64,000 nucleotides of DNA from Vulcanimicrobiota bacterium (GTDB lineage Bacteria; Vulcanimicrobiota; Xenobia; Xenobiales; JADMJV01), in assembly GCA_017307785.1 (NCBI GenBank), contig JAFKGI010000024.1, forward strand, positions 52,689-116,688, in the 5' to 3' direction. A program made the position numbers and the translations under genes. Within the stretch, counting starts at the first letter, position 1; the number at the start of each line of letters is the position of its first letter. Of this stretch, positions 31,120 to 39,410 are shown in pieces. The notes below the pieces were generated by a model. The model ran no database searches, was not told where the DNA came from, and was given only the letters and a program-made list of their open reading frames with translations.

Positions 31120-31716
31120 TTAGGCGCCCAGGGCGAAGCGAACGAAGCGTCGGACGCGGATGTTCTCGCCAACCTTGGCGATGGTTTCCTTGACGATGTC
31201 TTCGACTTTCTTGGAGTCATCGCGAATGTAGGGCATTTCAAGCAGACAGATATTCTGGAAATACTTGTCGACCTTACCCTGGGCGATTTTCTCGGCGATG
31301 TTGGCGGGCTTACCTTCGGCCATAGCGGCCTGTTTGTAGCCTTCCAGCTCGGCGGCCAGAGTTTCCTGAGGAACCTCTTCGCGGCTGACGTAGTCGGGCT
31401 TCATGGCGGCAACCTGCAGAGCCAGTTCGTTGACCAGGCCCTTGAAGTCGTCGGTTTTGGCCACGAAGTCGGTTTCGCAGTTGACTTCGATCAGCACGCC
31501 CACCTTACCACCGAGGTGGATGTAGGAGCCGATGGCGCCGTCCGCGGTTGCGCGGTCGGCCTTTTTCTCGGCGCGGGAGATGCCTTTCTGACGCAGCCAG
31601 TCGGCCGCTTTGTCAACCTGCAGGGAGTTCTGCTCGAGAGCTTCCTGACAGTCCTTGATACCGGCTCCGGTCTTTTCGCGGAGCTCTTTCACCAATTGTG
31701 CACTCACTTTGGACAT
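31120..31716 (-). CDS. tsf: Elongation factor Ts, short form
   Basis: 198 residues. The N-terminal UBA-like domain and TDFV motif are clear: VKELREKTGAGIKDCQEALEQ and VGVLIEVNCETDFVAKTDDF. It catalyses GDP/GTP exchange on EF-Tu. It is much shorter than the E. coli protein (about 283) and similar to the short forms of Thermus and cyanobacteria, with one core subdomain and the C-terminal ...VGENIRVRRFVRF. It follows rpsB in the usual order, 75 bases apart. Confidence 0.97.
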   Translation of the reverse strand: MSKVSAQLVKELREKTGAGIKDCQEALEQNSLQVDKAADWLRQKGISRAEKKADRATADGAIGSYIHLGGKVGVLIEVNCETDFVAKTDDFKGLVNELALQVAAMKPDYVSREEVPQETLAAELEGYKQAAMAEGKPANIAEKIAQGKVDKYFQNICLLEMPYIRDDSKKVEDIVKETIAKVGENIRVRRFVRFALGA

Positions 31717-31741
31717 TGTAGTTTCCTTCCAAACTCTAGGG

Positions 31742-31770
31742 GCAGGGGGGACTGACGCGCCTCCCCCTGC
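31742..31770 (-). repeat. Hairpin between rpsB and tsf
   Basis: GCAGGGGG and CCCCCTGC arms (8 bp) with a 13-base loop lie in the 75-base gap between rpsB and tsf. No T-run follows, so this is more likely a processing or pausing stem that separates the two cistrons than a terminator. Confidence 0.45.
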
Positions 31771-31791
31771 AACCCCCCACTTCTCGGGATA

Positions 31792-32694
31792 TTATTGGGC
31801 GGCGTCGGCGCGCCACACGCCCACGCGGACTTCTTCGGTTTCACCCTCGTCGGTGGTGTAGACGACGGTCTCGGTTTCGACGGTGGGAGCGAAGTAGCTG
31901 TCGGCGTTGGCGCCACCTTCTTCACCCTCGCCCATACCTTCAGCGCCGGGCAGGCTGGCTTCGATCTCGGCCTTGGCCTCGATGATGGCGTCAGCGATCT
32001 TACCGGTGATCAGGCGGACGGCGCGGATGGCGTCGTCATTGCCGGGGATGGGGAAATCGATTTCGTCGGGGTCGCAGTTGGTGTCCACGATGGCAACCAC
32101 CGGGATGCCCAGGCGACGGGCTTCCTGCACGGCGATGTATTCTTTGCGCGGGTCGACCACGTAGATGGCGCCGGGCAGAGCGGGCATATCCTTGATGCCG
32201 CCCAAGAACTTCTCGAGCTTGATCCGCTCGTCTTCGAGGCGCTTGACTTCCTTCTTGGGAAGGCGGTCAAACACGCCGACGGCTTTCATCTCTTCCAGGT
32301 TCTTGAGGCGCTCGACGCGCTTCTGGATGGTCTTGTAGTTGGTGAGCATGCCGCCCAACCAACGCTGAGTGACGAAGAACTCGCCGCAACGGACGGCATC
32401 TTCCTTGATGGTGTCCTGGGCCTGCTTCTTGGTGCCGACGAAGAGAATGGGGCGGGGGTTGCCGACCTGCTCATCGCGGATCTTGTACTCATCATAATCA
32501 AACTGGCCCTTGGCCACAGCCTTCACGAAGTTGAAGGCTTCCTTGAGTTTGACGACCGTCTTCTGCAGGTCGATGATGTAGATGCCGTTGCGCTCGGTGA
32601 AGATGTAGCGGGACATCTTGGGGTTCCAGCGACGGGTCTGGTGACCGAAGTGGACGCCAGCCTCCAACAGCTGCTTCATGCTGATAATAGCCAA
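31792..32694 (-). CDS. rpsB: 30S ribosomal protein S2
   Basis: 300 residues. The start is TTG 32694, giving MAIISMKQLLEAGVHFGHQT, the standard S2 N-terminus, with CTGGAGGATTATCCA upstream; longer frames upstream do not match S2. Core motifs RRWNPKMSRYIFTERNGIYIIDLQKT, GTKKQAQ, QRWLGGMLTN and PGAIYVVDPRKEYIAVQEA are present. The C-terminus carries an acidic extension of about 55 residues (EGMGEGEEGG...), longer than in E. coli (241 aa). It is followed by tsf in the common order. Confidence 0.97.
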   Translation of the reverse strand: MAIISMKQLLEAGVHFGHQTRRWNPKMSRYIFTERNGIYIIDLQKTVVKLKEAFNFVKAVAKGQFDYDEYKIRDEQVGNPRPILFVGTKKQAQDTIKEDAVRCGEFFVTQRWLGGMLTNYKTIQKRVERLKNLEEMKAVGVFDRLPKKEVKRLEDERIKLEKFLGGIKDMPALPGAIYVVDPRKEYIAVQEARRLGIPVVAIVDTNCDPDEIDFPIPGNDDAIRAVRLITGKIADAIIEAKAEIEASLPGAEGMGEGEEGGANADSYFAPTVETETVVYTTDEGETEEVRVGVWRADAAQ

Positions 32695-32833
32695 TGGATA
32701 ATCCTCCAGTTTTGTTCTGAGCCGAGCGCCATAAGGTTCAACCGGAGTGCGCCGCGGCTTGAATGTCTCGTTCCGGAGAACGAGCGGCGCCGATGTTACC
32801 ATGGTTTTACAAGGCCGTCAACGCGGGAAACCC

Positions 32834-33442
32834 ATGGAAATGCTGAGCCCCGGCCGGCAAGCCGTCGCGGATCGGGTCATCGGCCCGCGCCACGTCGACA
32901 TCGGCTGTGATCACGGGCTGCTGCCGCTGGCGTTGTGCAGTCGTCTGCAACGGGTGATCGCCGTGGAAAAGCACCGCGGGCCCTTCGAGACGGCCCGCCG
33001 GGCGCTTTCAGGCAGTGCCGTGGACCTGCGCCAAGGGGACGGGCTGGATCCGCTGCAAGCGGGCGAGGTGGATAGTCTCAGTGCGTGCGGGATGGGCGCT
33101 CTCAACATACGCGATCTGTTGCAGCGGGGGCGAGAGAAGCTTCCCCCGCAGCTGGTTCTGCAACCACAGGACAACGCTCTGCCGGTGCGCCGTTGGGCCC
33201 GTGAGAACGGCTTTCATTTGCGCGACGAATGTTGGATAGATGGTCACGTGGTGGTGGACCTGCAGGTTGGGACGGGCCCCGACCCGGCCTACGCGGGTTT
33301 ACCCGAAGAGGCGGAATTTTTCGGTCCCCTGCTCCTGCACCATCGAGAATACCTGAGCCGCCAGCAGCAGTGGTTGGAAGGCCTGGGCCGACCCGATTCC
33401 CGGCTGGAGTTTGTGCGCAGGCTCCTTAGAGCATTCCGGTGA
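32834..33442 (+). CDS. trmK: tRNA (adenine22-N1)-methyltransferase TrmK-like
   Basis: 202 residues from ATG 32834. It matches the TrmK (YqfN) family: LSPGRQAVADRVIGPRHVDIGCDHGLLPLAL is the SAM-binding motif I, followed by CGMGALNIRDLLQRG and LQPQDNALPVRRWARENGF, the family's signature catalytic region. TrmK methylates N1 of A22 in tRNA. The gene is divergent from rpsB. Its 3' end overlaps a convergent membrane-protein gene by 17 bases. Confidence 0.8.
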   Translation: MEMLSPGRQAVADRVIGPRHVDIGCDHGLLPLALCSRLQRVIAVEKHRGPFETARRALSGSAVDLRQGDGLDPLQAGEVDSLSACGMGALNIRDLLQRGREKLPPQLVLQPQDNALPVRRWARENGFHLRDECWIDGHVVVDLQVGTGPDPAYAGLPEEAEFFGPLLLHHREYLSRQQQWLEGLGRPDSRLEFVRRLLRAFR

Positions 33443-33830
33443 GAGCGCATCCCACCAGGATGCCCGACGCAGCGCCGACCGCCAGGCTCACCTTGAAGTC
33501 CGGCTGAGCGTCTCGGCTGATCACTCCCATGGTTGCTCCCAGGGCGGCCGCCACGGGCACGGCGAGAATGGGCGACAGGCCGACGGCCGCAAACATGGTA
33601 AGTCCCGGTCCTTCCATAGTGTCGCGAGCAATCGAGAGAACGAATCCACTCAAGGCACCAACCGCGGCGGCGCCTCCAAAAGCGGCCTGACTATTGCGAA
33701 AGGCACGCTGCAAGCCGGCTTCAGCACGGCCCTGAAAGGTATCGGGCTTGAGAGGTTCTTGACTCTTGCCGGCGGGTGAGGGCAAGGGACGAGGGGCGGG
33801 TCTGTTGGGATTGCGAAACTGAATCTGCAT
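33426..33830 (-). CDS. Small Gly/Ala-rich membrane protein
   Basis: 134 residues. The N-terminal 40 residues are Pro/Arg-rich and cytoplasmic (MQIQFRNPNRPAPRPLPSPAG), followed by about three hydrophobic Gly/Ala segments (AAFGGAAAVGALSGFVLSI, LTMFAAVGLSPILAVPVAAA, VSLAVGAASGILVGCALTG). The MQIQ-type disordered N-terminus is similar to that of the large HEXXH membrane protein at 49-51 kb (MKIQQGPQF...), hinting at a lineage-specific style. No function recognised. ATG 33830 is chosen over upstream starts, which add a segment without similar composition. Confidence 0.5.
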   Translation of the reverse strand: MQIQFRNPNRPAPRPLPSPAGKSQEPLKPDTFQGRAEAGLQRAFRNSQAAFGGAAAVGALSGFVLSIARDTMEGPGLTMFAAVGLSPILAVPVAAALGATMGVISRDAQPDFKVSLAVGAASGILVGCALTGML

Positions 33831-33977
33831 CTGGGGTCGCTTTTCTGGAACGGCATATCTCTTGTATATCTGTGACCCGAGAATACCGGCCGGCCCTGAA
33901 AAAAGGGTGAAGACCTCTGCTGAGCGACCTGCCAAACCGGTCCCGGGTCAGGTCGACCCGGGACCGGCTCCAAGAAA

Positions 33978-35684
33978 TCAGGCCAGGTCGGTGGAGTCTT
34001 CCTGCTCCGGGACCGAGCCGTCGTCGGCGTGAATGTATTTCTGGAGGGCTTCGTCGACGCGGCGGACCTGCCACATTTTCTGGCTGCCTTCGTAGAAGAA
34101 GCGCTGGCCTTCGGTCATTTTGTCGCGGTCGTCGTCGGCGGCGCCGTCGCGCATACACTGCAGGCCATATTCGCATTCCTCCACGCCCTGGCCGAGCAAC
34201 TCCAGAGCCTCGGCGCAGAGGTCGATGAACTCCTGGGCCTTGGCACGCTCTTCCTCGGTCGCCTCGGGGGGAACGGGCGGGGCGTGGTATTTGCTGAGAT
34301 TCTTCTTGGCGTCTTCGGTTTTCTCCAGATAGTCGTCCATGACGGCCAGGAAGTCTTCCAGAGCCATCTTGTCGGTGAGAAAAGCTTCGTTGGCGTCGAA
34401 GACTTCTTTCATGGTGGTGGTCACGACGCCGTCGCGAGAACTGTCGGCGGCGTCTCCTTCGAGAGCCTGGAAGCTGCTGGCCCCTTGACCGTAGACATCG
34501 CTGCCCGTCATCTGCGGCAACATACGGTTACATTTGACGCAAGACTTGAGATTCGGCGCGTTGGGAGCCTGACAGTGGGGGCAGAGCACTTTGCCGTAGT
34601 TCTCGGCGTGGGTGTCCAGGCTGCTCTTGCTGTCGAGCATTTCCTTGGTCAGTTCCTGGAGGTCGCGCAGAGCGGCGCGCACTTCTTCTTCGCTCCCCTG
34701 AGCATCGCAATAGGCGACGATGGCCAGCAGCGCTTCTTCGATCCCCTCCATAGCCTCCAGAGCTTTTGGGGTTTCTTCCTGGATGACGGTGGATTCGTGG
34801 GGCGCCTTGACGACCGCCTGCATTTCCTTGATGCCCTGCTGGGTCTGCTCGATCTGGGCGGTGCACAGATCGCGCAGCAGGCGCGGCTGGAACTGCTTGG
34901 CCAACACTCCTTCGGCGGTATTGAGAATGATGTTGATCGCGGGAGCACCGGTGGGTCCGTTAGTGATCTCGCGGTTGTAGGCAGCCACGGCTTCGTCCAG
35001 GTCGCGGTGACCGTCGGCCAGTTCCTGAATGATCTCTTCGAACTTGGCCCCCGAGGTGGTAGGGGTAAACTTCTGCATTTCCTGGAGGGCTTTGACGATA
35101 TTCTCCAGGGCCTTGCGACGCTCGGGCACGCCGGCGGCGTCCTGCTTCTTGCTGGCATTCACCTCGCGCAGTGCTTCCGTATAGAAGACGTCGTATTGTT
35201 TGCAGGTACCGACCCAGGCTTCCACACTGGTGCGTTTGTCGCGCAGAGCTTTGCCTAGATTGATGAAGACATTGATCAGGGGGTAACGGTGCGGCCCGTC
35301 CGAGAGCAGCCTCTGCTCGTAGCTGGACATGGCGGCCGGCATGCCGTTGGAACAGAAGGCCAACATGTGGGCGGACTCTTCCAGCAACTCCTTCTTGGGG
35401 TCGGCCTTGAACTTGAGGATCTGCTCCAGGGCGGAGTCGTAGCTCTCGAAGTATTTGCCGATGAGATCCACTTCCAGTTTGTACTTCTTCTGAAACTCGG
35501 CCGACTGGCTCTCGACGCTGGCGAAGAAGTCGTCGCTGGCCTTGGTCAACTGGTCCTGACGGGTGCTGACGGCATTCTCCAACTGTGGATAGGCGTCCAA
35601 CTTGCCTTCGGCGACATCGAAGCAGAGGTCGATCAGTTGTTGCGATTCCGGCGAAGCGGCGACGGGTCTGGTAGCTTGGCTCAT
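33978..35684 (-). CDS. Large helical protein with central zinc ribbon, function unknown
   Basis: 568 residues, acidic, almost entirely helical and without membrane segments or signal. At about residues 370-392 it has CPHCQAPNAPNLKSCVKCNRML, a CxxC...CxxC zinc ribbon. The helical parts on both sides (for example LENIVKALQEMQKF, EALLAIVAYCDAQGSEEEV) suggest a scaffold or coiled-coil protein. It is the third gene of an operon (UPF0489/TPR, GNAT acetyltransferase, this), joined by an ATGA overlap. No family was recognised. Confidence 0.65.
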   Translation of the reverse strand: MSQATRPVAASPESQQLIDLCFDVAEGKLDAYPQLENAVSTRQDQLTKASDDFFASVESQSAEFQKKYKLEVDLIGKYFESYDSALEQILKFKADPKKELLEESAHMLAFCSNGMPAAMSSYEQRLLSDGPHRYPLINVFINLGKALRDKRTSVEAWVGTCKQYDVFYTEALREVNASKKQDAAGVPERRKALENIVKALQEMQKFTPTTSGAKFEEIIQELADGHRDLDEAVAAYNREITNGPTGAPAINIILNTAEGVLAKQFQPRLLRDLCTAQIEQTQQGIKEMQAVVKAPHESTVIQEETPKALEAMEGIEEALLAIVAYCDAQGSEEEVRAALRDLQELTKEMLDSKSSLDTHAENYGKVLCPHCQAPNAPNLKSCVKCNRMLPQMTGSDVYGQGASSFQALEGDAADSSRDGVVTTTMKEVFDANEAFLTDKMALEDFLAVMDDYLEKTEDAKKNLSKYHAPPVPPEATEEERAKAQEFIDLCAEALELLGQGVEECEYGLQCMRDGAADDDRDKMTEGQRFFYEGSQKMWQVRRVDEALQKYIHADDGSVPEQEDSTDLA

Positions 35685-36268
35685 GTTGTCTCCCCTGGTT
35701 TTTTCTTACGGGACTTGAGCATGCGGGTGACGGCGTGATCGCGCTCGGCGAAGGGCCGACCCGGCATGCGAACTCTTCCTTCGGGTCCGCAGGCGATGGT
35801 CAACTGGTAACGTTCGATTTCGAACCCCATTTTGACGGCGCTGAGCAGAGCCCGTTCGTTGCTGGCGGTGACTTTCGAGGTCATATAGCGGTAACCCCGC
35901 TGGTTGGAAACTTTGCAGGCCTCCCAGACGAGGCGGTGACCGGCCCACTTCCCCCAATATTCGGGGCGGACGGCCAGGTTGAAAATGTAGGACTGCTTCT
36001 CACCGGTGGATTCTTCGGTGTGGTTGAACTCGATGATGATGAAGCCGGCTTTTTCGTTGTTCTTCTCGGTGTCGACGGCCACCAGGATGGCGAAGTCGCG
36101 CTTTCGGGTGATCCACTGCTCGAGTTCCTGCAGACCCTGGCGGCAGAGTTCTTGAACTTCGGCGGTGGGGATGTCGCGCTGTTCGGGGATGCCCTGGCCG
36201 ACGACCTCGAGGGAGAGTTCGCGAATGAAGGGCACGTCGGCCAGCCCGGCGCGGCGGATCTCGATCAT
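35681..36268 (-). CDS. GNAT-family N-acetyltransferase
   Basis: 195 residues. GNAT fold: MIEIRRAGLADVPFIRELS at the start, FAILVAVDTEKNNEKAGFIIIEF, then the acetyl-CoA region YIFNLAVRPEYWGKWAGHRLVWEA and TSKVTASNERALLSAVKMGFEIERYQL. The pyrophosphate loop (RPEYWGKWAGHRL) deviates from the classical QxxGxG/A. It may acetylate a small molecule or protein terminus. Both ends overlap the neighbours by ATGA, so the three genes are translationally coupled. Confidence 0.8.
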   Translation of the reverse strand: MIEIRRAGLADVPFIRELSLEVVGQGIPEQRDIPTAEVQELCRQGLQELEQWITRKRDFAILVAVDTEKNNEKAGFIIIEFNHTEESTGEKQSYIFNLAVRPEYWGKWAGHRLVWEACKVSNQRGYRYMTSKVTASNERALLSAVKMGFEIERYQLTIACGPEGRVRMPGRPFAERDHAVTRMLKSRKKKPGETT

Positions 36269-37566
36269 CGGCGTTTCTGGCTCAGGGCGATTTTCACGGG
36301 CAGCCTTTCGGTCCGGATGCCTAATTTTCCCGGCAGGTCGAGCTGGCTGAGCTTGCGGTATTCGGCCTGGGCCCGCACAGCTTGCTCGGTCTCGATATAC
36401 AGCTCGGCCAGCTCGATCTGAGCCTCGAGGTTGTCTAGCTTGAGGGGGTCGAGCTTGATGGCTTTGCGGAAATTCTTGATGGCTTCTTGTTTGTCGGTCT
36501 GCTTCTGAAGTCGGGCGATCTCGCGGTAGGCGTCCCCATCGGGAAGCGTGTTTTGCAGGGCCGCGATGGCTTTGTCCGGATGGTTCTTATAGGCTTTGGC
36601 GAGCAGAGAGTGGAGGTGCTTGCGGGCGATGTCGTCCTTTGTATCCAGGAGCTTTTCCCAGTGCTGGGCGGCTTTGTCGTGCTGGTTTTGCTCGAGGGCG
36701 ATGAAACCTCGGATGTAGTCCGCTTGCTCCTGGGGGAGCCACTTCAGGCAGTGACCGAACTTCTTACGCTGCCAGTAGAGAGCGGAGACGTCGAACGGGC
36801 TGACGGTGTAGGCAGGATCGAGCTCGGCCGCTTGCTCCCAGGCAGGGCCCTGGTGATCGCTGCCCAGGCCCCAGGCGCGGGTGACCAGGGCAGCGGCTTT
36901 GAGCTTGTTGCTCGCGTTCTCCTCGAGATGGAGAGAATGGAGCTGACTGTAAAAGTGCTGGGCCTGGTCCAGTTGGCCGGACCAGATGAGCTCGGCCAGG
37001 TCGCCCAGGTATCGTCTGGCGACAGGTGTGTAGCCACCCCGGACCGAGTAGGCAATGGTCGTGGCCTGCAGTTCGAGGTGTTGGGTTTTCTGGTGCAGTT
37101 CGAAGGGGGTCTGCCAGACGTGATCCTGGTCATCGATGAGATAATCGATGTCGAGGTCAAAAAGCCAGGGTCCCTGTTTCTCAGGCAAGTGGTCGGTGGT
37201 GCAGAGGGTGAATCGGGCGCCTCGCAGGCTGCCTTCGACGCGGTGGTCTTTCAAGTGCAGAGAGTTGAACTCGGGTAAATCCAGAGAGAGCCATTTGGGC
37301 AATTCGCTGTAGGCCCAGTGCAGAAGGTTCTGCTGGGCGATGTGGGGTGGGATGACCCAGACGACCTCGTTGACGATCCCGTGCTCTACAGCTTTGAGGA
37401 GATAATTGGCGCAGTTGATCTCGGGGCTGTCCAAATGGGTCTCGAGGGGGCTGAGGAAGCCGGCCATGTCGAGGTGGGCATCGATGTGGAGGCAGGCGGC
37501 GTTCTGGATGCCGAGCTTTTGCCAGAGGAAGTAGGCGTCGCGGTGGTCTTCCATGGTAAGGAGCAT
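36265..37566 (-). CDS. UPF0489-domain protein with C-terminal TPR-like repeats
   Basis: 433 residues. The N-terminal 200 residues match UPF0489: MEDHRDAYFLWQK, CLHIDAHLDMAGFLS, VVWVIPPHIAQQN and LFDLDIDYLIDDQDHVW. The HIDAHLDM and DLDIDYL motifs are metal-site-like and recall the arginase/deacetylase fold. The C-terminal half is a run of helical pairs resembling TPRs (for example AIKNFRKAIKLDPLKLDNLEAQIELAELYI). Function is unknown in the family; a metallohydrolase activity is plausible. First gene of the three-gene operon. Confidence 0.7.
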   Translation of the reverse strand: MLLTMEDHRDAYFLWQKLGIQNAACLHIDAHLDMAGFLSPLETHLDSPEINCANYLLKAVEHGIVNEVVWVIPPHIAQQNLLHWAYSELPKWLSLDLPEFNSLHLKDHRVEGSLRGARFTLCTTDHLPEKQGPWLFDLDIDYLIDDQDHVWQTPFELHQKTQHLELQATTIAYSVRGGYTPVARRYLGDLAELIWSGQLDQAQHFYSQLHSLHLEENASNKLKAAALVTRAWGLGSDHQGPAWEQAAELDPAYTVSPFDVSALYWQRKKFGHCLKWLPQEQADYIRGFIALEQNQHDKAAQHWEKLLDTKDDIARKHLHSLLAKAYKNHPDKAIAALQNTLPDGDAYREIARLQKQTDKQEAIKNFRKAIKLDPLKLDNLEAQIELAELYIETEQAVRAQAEYRKLSQLDLPGKLGIRTERLPVKIALSQKRR

Positions 37567-37626
37567 GGGCTGGACGTTCGTGGGTGAGTTGGAGGTGGCC
37601 TTTTGGGCGAAACCTCTCTAGAAATG

Positions 37627-37651
37627 CAAAAGCCCCTCCGAAGAGGGGCTT
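37627..37651 (-). terminator. Rho-independent terminator of the RNB operon
   Basis: On the minus strand AAGCCCCTC-TTCG-GAGGGGCTT is a 9-bp stem with a UUCG loop followed by TTTGC. It lies just past the stop of the RNB ribonuclease gene and ends the trmO-phosphoesterase-RNB transcript. Confidence 0.8.
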
Positions 37652-37664
37652 GCCACCAAAAGGC

Positions 37665-39410
37665 TCAGGCCTTGAACAAGAAACCGTCCGCACTCTGCGT
37701 CTCGGCTGCCGAGAAGTCGATCCAGCCCTTCTCCACATTTACCTTGTCGAGTTTGACCCGCAAATGCGCGCCCTCCTCGAGCTTGGTGCCGGACCATCTG
37801 CCCTGGACAGGCGGGTCTTCGAGGCGAATCAAGGTCATCTGGTCATCCACTCGTGACACGATGCCGTCAAAGGTTTTGCCCACCATCGGCTCCATCATCT
37901 TGGCCGAGGCCGAGGCGTGCACTTTGCGGTCCACGCCCGAAATCGTCTTCTCCTGAGCAGTGAAGTGCAGCGCCAACTCTTCCAGCTCTTCTTTGGTGTA
38001 GGGACACTCGGTTCCATTGGCCGCCGCTTTCTCGATGCGCTGGTTGATCAGGTCGGGAGCACGACGATTGGGAGCGGTGGTGTGGCCGTAGTCCTGCACC
38101 TGCAGACAGAAGTGGCCTTCGATCGGCTCACCCGGCGTCGACACGACATACTCGCCGCGACCCACCAGACGCACGACCTTGTTACACAGGTCCTGATGAT
38201 GCTCGGGGTCGGCCGCCTTGCGCGACTCCAGGAACTTGTTCAGCTCCCGGGCATTGGCCGTCGAGGGCAGCTTATACTCGTAGGTCTTGGCCAGGTCGAC
38301 GATGCGGTCCCACTTCTCGGGCGTCTTCACGATGCGGCGCAGCGTCGGCATGTTGGCCGCCTCCAGCACCTGCATGGAAGCCATATTGGCCGCCATCATG
38401 CCGTATTTCACGAGGTCCTTGGCCCGGTTCTGCTGGTCGACTTTCATGCCGACCACGTTGCCCTTCTCGTTGGTCTGAGCCTTGACTTCCTGGCTTTCGA
38501 TGTCCAGCGAACCTTTGGCGTAGAAGTTGGCGGCCAGGCGCTGGGAAGCCTCATCCTGCAGACGAATCTGCTCGGCGAAGGCCGGATTCGCCAACTGCGG
38601 CGGCTTGGCGCCCGGGCCGTCGGTCAGCCACTCGTTGACCGACTCGTAAGCCATCTTGGCGTGATTGTGAATCATCGCCTGATACACTTTGGGCTCCACC
38701 ATTTCGCCCTCGGGCGTGACCTGATACTCCTTCACGAAAGAAGTGCGGTCCTGATCGCCGTTTAGCGAGGTGAAATCGGTCGAGAACTTCTCGGGAATCA
38801 TGGGGAAGATCTTATCGTCGGTATACACAGTGGCGCTGTTGTGCATGGCGTGACGGTCCACCGCCGACCCCTTCGGCACCAGCGAGTCCACGTCGGCGAT
38901 AGCCACCAGCACGCGGATGTTGCCGTTGGGCAAACGCTCGGCGTATTCGCACTGGTCGATATCCTTGGACTCGTCCTTCATCAATTTCCCGGTCACCGGG
39001 TCGAGCGTGCCGTTGTCCACCGAAACCATGGGCAGATGGCGCAGGTCCACGATTCCGTCCTGGATCTTGGCCGGCGCCGAAACCTTGTTCACCTCGGCCA
39101 TCACGCCCGATGGGAACTCCGTATACAGGCCTTCCTTGGCCATATGGCGGTCGGCGATCAGCTTCAGGTCGGAGGTCGGGGTCTCGTCCTGGAGAATGCG
39201 CGCCAGCACTTCAGACATCTCGCTGCCGTCCTTGGCACCGGCCAGTCCCAGCGACTCACGGGCCTCCAGCTTCTTGCCGAACTGAGCCAGGTCGCTGCGC
39301 CAGTCACCCTTTTGAAAACCATCCTTGGGACCGGTTTCCTGAGCGGCCGGCTTGCTCTGAGGACGAGCCACGTTCTGAAGGTTCACCTGAGTTTGCAGCG
39401 ACTTGATCAT
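37665..39410 (-). CDS. RNB-domain ribonuclease (RNase II/R family), variant
   Basis: 581 residues from ATG 39410, with AGGAG 8 bases upstream. RNB domain: VDLRHLPMVSVDNGTLDPVTG, then KDIDQCEYAERLPNGNIRVLVAIADVDSLV, with D132, D150 and D152 as likely metal ligands; the last is followed by Gln instead of the usual second Asp. Other RNB phrases are DRHAMHNSATVYTDDKIFPMIPEKFSTD and CLQVQDYGHTTAPNRRAPDLINQR. A C-terminal S1-like domain follows (GKTFDGIVSRVDDQMTLIRL). The N-terminal 85 residues are disordered, not cold-shock domains. It should degrade single-stranded RNA 3' to 5'. Translationally coupled to the phosphoesterase gene (ATGA). Confidence 0.82.
   Translation of the reverse strand: MIKSLQTQVNLQNVARPQSKPAAQETGPKDGFQKGDWRSDLAQFGKKLEARESLGLAGAKDGSEMSEVLARILQDETPTSDLKLIADRHMAKEGLYTEFPSGVMAEVNKVSAPAKIQDGIVDLRHLPMVSVDNGTLDPVTGKLMKDESKDIDQCEYAERLPNGNIRVLVAIADVDSLVPKGSAVDRHAMHNSATVYTDDKIFPMIPEKFSTDFTSLNGDQDRTSFVKEYQVTPEGEMVEPKVYQAMIHNHAKMAYESVNEWLTDGPGAKPPQLANPAFAEQIRLQDEASQRLAANFYAKGSLDIESQEVKAQTNEKGNVVGMKVDQQNRAKDLVKYGMMAANMASMQVLEAANMPTLRRIVKTPEKWDRIVDLAKTYEYKLPSTANARELNKFLESRKAADPEHHQDLCNKVVRLVGRGEYVVSTPGEPIEGHFCLQVQDYGHTTAPNRRAPDLINQRIEKAAANGTECPYTKEELEELALHFTAQEKTISGVDRKVHASASAKMMEPMVGKTFDGIVSRVDDQMTLIRLEDPPVQGRWSGTKLEEGAHLRVKLDKVNVEKGWIDFSAAETQSADGFLFKA

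Noticed and set aside
31795..32910. Open 371-codon plus-strand frame
   Set aside because: Antisense to rpsB, an essential gene with strong conservation.
34029..35258. Open 409-codon plus-strand frame
   Set aside because: Antisense to the zinc-ribbon helical protein.
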